From Bradyrhizobium sp. in8p8 (lineage in GTDB: Bacteria > Pseudomonadota > Alphaproteobacteria > Rhizobiales > Xanthobacteraceae): a stretch of DNA of 64,000 nucleotides. Position 1 is the stretch's first letter. Every line of letters begins with the position of its first letter. Of this stretch, positions 61,923 through 64,000 are shown one piece after another. Location of the stretch: contig NZ_AUGD01000017.1 of the NCBI RefSeq assembly GCF_000426845.1, forward strand, positions 1 to 64,000, read 5' to 3'. Below the pieces are notes generated by a model. It made no database searches and had not been told where the DNA came from. It saw only the letters and a list, made by a program, of their open reading frames with translations. The position numbers and the translations under genes were made by a program.

Positions 61923-63160
61923 TGATACGACCTCGGCTCCCCGCGCGAAAACTCCGCAGGCCACAACGCCTGTTGGCTGCCGTCCGGCTGCCACTGCAGC
62001 GCAAGCGCAGTCTGGTCTGTAAGGCAGTTGTCCTCGCCGAAGGCAAGCTCAGGCCGCGGCAAATACAAGAAAGGATCGCTGCGCCCGATCCGGACCTTCT
62101 CGAACGCGCCTCTGAGCGCTTCGCGGTCGTTATTTCCAGCAAGCTCGAACGCTGCCTGCACCAATCTGGCCGCTTGCGCCGCCCAGACCTGGTAGTGCCC
62201 GATGGGGCCCTGCATCTTCTTTTCGTTGATCTGCCGCTGTAATTCGGAAACGATCTGTTTCGCCCCTGGCTGGTCGATACCCACGACAAACCCCGTCGTG
62301 GCGAAGAGGTTACGCGTGAGGACCTGCTCGGCCAATTTTGCACCAAGCTCGTTCCAAAGCGTGACGTCCGCATATCCGGCGCCGCAGCCGACGAACGTCG
62401 CTTCGTTGTATCGCAAGTTGGCCCGCGCCTGATGCAGCAAGACGCCTTCCCGTGTCAGCACCAGGCCAACTACGGCATCGGGTTTCGCTGACTTGATACG
62501 AAGTATCGTGGATGTCTGGTCTTGAGCCGTACGGTCGACCGGGATGCGCGCCGCCACGGTGAGGCCCGCGGCTGTCACCATCTTTTCCTGGAAATTGGCG
62601 ATCTGCTGGCCAGCTTCGTAATTCGAGTAAACGAGGGCCACCGACCGGATACTTCGTCGCTTTTCTTTAATGAGATAGTTCAAGAACTCGATTGGCGGAG
62701 CGGCGTATCCCTTTTCGTAGGTAAACCCGATCGAGAACAAATATTTAGATCGGCTATCGCCGCTGGTGAAGGAAAGCGCAGGAACCTTCAGTTCGTCGAG
62801 AACCGGAACCAATGCGAGCATTTCGCTCGTCACCAGCGGTCCGGCAATGAAAGACACCTTCTCCTGCTCGATCAAACGTCGGGCCTCGCTCGCAGTGCCG
62901 GCGCTGCCGCTCGCGTTGTCGGCGACGACAAGCTCGATCTTGGCCCCCCCCATGCTTTTGATGCCCCCCTCCGCGTTGACCTTGTCGATCACGTAGCGGA
63001 ATGGCGGGAACATGTTCGCAGCATATTGGGCCAGATTGCCGCTGATCGGAAGGATCATTCCCACACGAACAACACGGTCGCTTTGCGCACGTGCGGAGCG
63101 TACTCCGACGGCAAGTACCCCCGTCCCGGCCAAGAAGGTTCGTCGAGAGAATCCACGCAT
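61919..63160 (-). CDS. LIV-type substrate-binding protein with Tat-like signal
   Basis: 413-residue periplasmic receptor. The N-terminus MRGFSRRTFLAGTGVLAVGV has a twin-arginine pattern. The mature part starts VVRVGMILPISGNLAQYA and contains VVADNASGSAGTASEARRLI and YSNYEAGQQIANFQEKMV. It is the receptor of the LivGFHM system downstream; ligand unknown, most likely an organic acid. Confidence 0.9.
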   Translation of the reverse strand: MRGFSRRTFLAGTGVLAVGVRSARAQSDRVVRVGMILPISGNLAQYAANMFPPFRYVIDKVNAEGGIKSMGGAKIELVVADNASGSAGTASEARRLIEQEKVSFIAGPLVTSEMLALVPVLDELKVPALSFTSGDSRSKYLFSIGFTYEKGYAAPPIEFLNYLIKEKRRSIRSVALVYSNYEAGQQIANFQEKMVTAAGLTVAARIPVDRTAQDQTSTILRIKSAKPDAVVGLVLTREGVLLHQARANLRYNEATFVGCGAGYADVTLWNELGAKLAEQVLTRNLFATTGFVVGIDQPGAKQIVSELQRQINEKKMQGPIGHYQVWAAQAARLVQAAFELAGNNDREALRGAFEKVRIGRSDPFLYLPRPELAFGEDNCLTDQTALALQWQPDGSQQALWPAEFSRGEPRSYQ

Positions 63161-63173
63161 TGTTCCGGTCCTC

Positions 63174-64000
63174 TTAAGAGAGCATCGATTTGGCGATGAC
63201 GTTTCGAAGGATCTCGCTCGTTCCTCCGCCGATTGTGCCGACCCTGGAATCCCGAAAATACATCTGCATCTCCGAGTTCATCATCAATCCCGCGCCGCCC
63301 ATGATCTGGATGCCGGTGTCAGCGCATTTGGAATTGCTCTCCGTGGCGAAAATCTTCGTGACGGCCGCCGCGGTGCTCGGTGCAACGCCTCTGTCCATGA
63401 GAGAAGCGAGCCGATAGGTCATGACACGCGATATCTCGGCCATGCTGCGTATGTCCGAGATCTTGTGGCTGATGGCCTGATATTCAGTGATCGGTTTGCC
63501 GAACTGCTTGCGCCGTCGGGCGAAATCGATCGCAGATTCCAGTATCCTGTAGCAATTCCCGCTTGCCGCGGCCGACAGGAGCAGCCGCTCGACATTCAAA
63601 CCGCGCATGATGTTCTTCCATCCGCCATTGACCCCGCCCAGAACGTGGGTTGCGGGAACCTTGACGCCGTCGAAGAACACCTCGTTGGTGTGGATCATGC
63701 GCCTGCCGAGCCCCCGCAGCGGGCGGATGGTCACACCTTTCGCCTTGGCGTCGACGAGAAAGAGCGTCATGCCCTTGTGCCTTGCCTCCGGGTCCGTCTT
63801 TGTTGCAACGACCAGATAGCCGGCGACGTGAGCGCAAGTGATGTAGACTTTCTGGCCATCGATGATCCAGTCGTCCCCCTTCGCAACCGCCTTCGTCCGG
63901 ATACTGCTGGCGTCGGATCCTGTGTCCGGCTCCGTCAGGCAGAACGCCAACTTCAGCTTCCCGGCGATGAGCTGCGGTAACATGGACGCCCGCAACTGCT
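63174..64000 (-). CDS. Acyl-CoA dehydrogenase, partial (5' end outside window)
   Basis: At least 274 codons, open to the right edge. LAFCLTEPDTGSDASSI, WIIDGQKVYITCAHVAGYLVV, RRKQFGKPITEYQAI and IQIMGGAGLMMNSEMQMYFRD are the standard flavin, substrate and C-terminal contacts. It lies 14 bp before the substrate-binding protein gene and so appears to be part of the transporter operon, tying uptake to the first beta-oxidation step. Confidence 0.92.
   Translation of the reverse strand, partial: QLRASMLPQLIAGKLKLAFCLTEPDTGSDASSIRTKAVAKGDDWIIDGQKVYITCAHVAGYLVVATKTDPEARHKGMTLFLVDAKAKGVTIRPLRGLGRRMIHTNEVFFDGVKVPATHVLGGVNGGWKNIMRGLNVERLLLSAAASGNCYRILESAIDFARRRKQFGKPITEYQAISHKISDIRSMAEISRVMTYRLASLMDRGVAPSTAAAVTKIFATESNSKCADTGIQIMGGAGLMMNSEMQMYFRDSRVGTIGGGTSEILRNVIAKSMLS

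Noticed and set aside
1..64000. tRNA, rRNA, CRISPR arrays and riboswitches
   Set aside because: I looked for tRNA-like T-loop motifs, regularly spaced repeats and known riboswitch cores in the intergenic spaces and saw none. A covariance-model scan would be decisive.

Overview
The window is GC-rich DNA with alphaproteobacterial, Rhizobiales-like (most likely Bradyrhizobium-type) gene content. The clues are a LuxR/LuxI pair placed directly before a vir-type conjugation operon, several LIV-type (branched-chain amino acid-like) ABC transporters of the kind soil rhizobia use for organic acids, many acyl-CoA ligases, crotonases and acyl-CoA dehydrogenases, and IS3, IS5 and IS256 insertion-sequence sequences. 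The species call is inference from gene content only.

Layout. (1) 1-341: right end of an IS3-family element. (2) 365-14704: a conjugative mobile-element module. A divergent luxR/luxI pair with a lux-box palindrome is followed by a near-contiguous operon virB1-B2-B3-B4-B5-eexN-B6-B7-B8-B9-B10-B11-virD4 and an LPD7/KfrB-like protein. No relaxase or integrase is in view. All of these frames are open, although VirB1 has lost its catalytic glutamate. (3) 15.1-23.2 kb: an orphan substrate-binding protein, a thioesterase/hydrolase pair, a PepSY-like lipoprotein, an acyl carrier protein and a marR-emrA-emrB efflux operon with a readable promoter and operator. (4) 23.5-53.3 kb: a large acyl-CoA catabolic region. 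It holds four acyl-CoA ligases, two short-chain dehydrogenases, four crotonases (one broken), two acyl-CoA dehydrogenases (one frameshifted), FadH, a thiolase with its DUF35 partner, a biotin-dependent acyl-CoA carboxylase and a LIV-type transporter. A TetR regulator is encoded inside it, and copies of one palindrome, TCTAAC-N4-GTTAGA, sit in front of its transcription units; this looks like one regulon. An IS5-family element sits between two convergent genes. (5) 53.4-57.2 kb: decaying DNA made of truncated and fused pieces of a P450, an acyl-CoA dehydrogenase, a thiolase, a MaoC hydratase, a CaiB-type CoA-transferase, an IclR regulator, a short-chain dehydrogenase and an IS256-type transposase. 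(6) 57.4-64 kb: a NUDT19-like Nudix hydrolase and, on the minus strand, an intact operon: acyl-CoA dehydrogenase, substrate-binding protein, LivG, LivF, LivH, LivM.

Together, regions 4 and 6 import an organic acid, activate it to the CoA thioester, and shorten it through dehydrogenation, hydration, carboxylation and thiolysis. The substrate cannot be read from the sequence; a BadH-like dehydrogenase, FadH and a methylcrotonyl/geranyl-type carboxylase point to a branched or alicyclic (terpenoid-like) acid. In the first LIV transporter four of five subunits carry frame-disrupting lesions, so it is probably dead, or the sequence has errors there; the second LIV system is intact.
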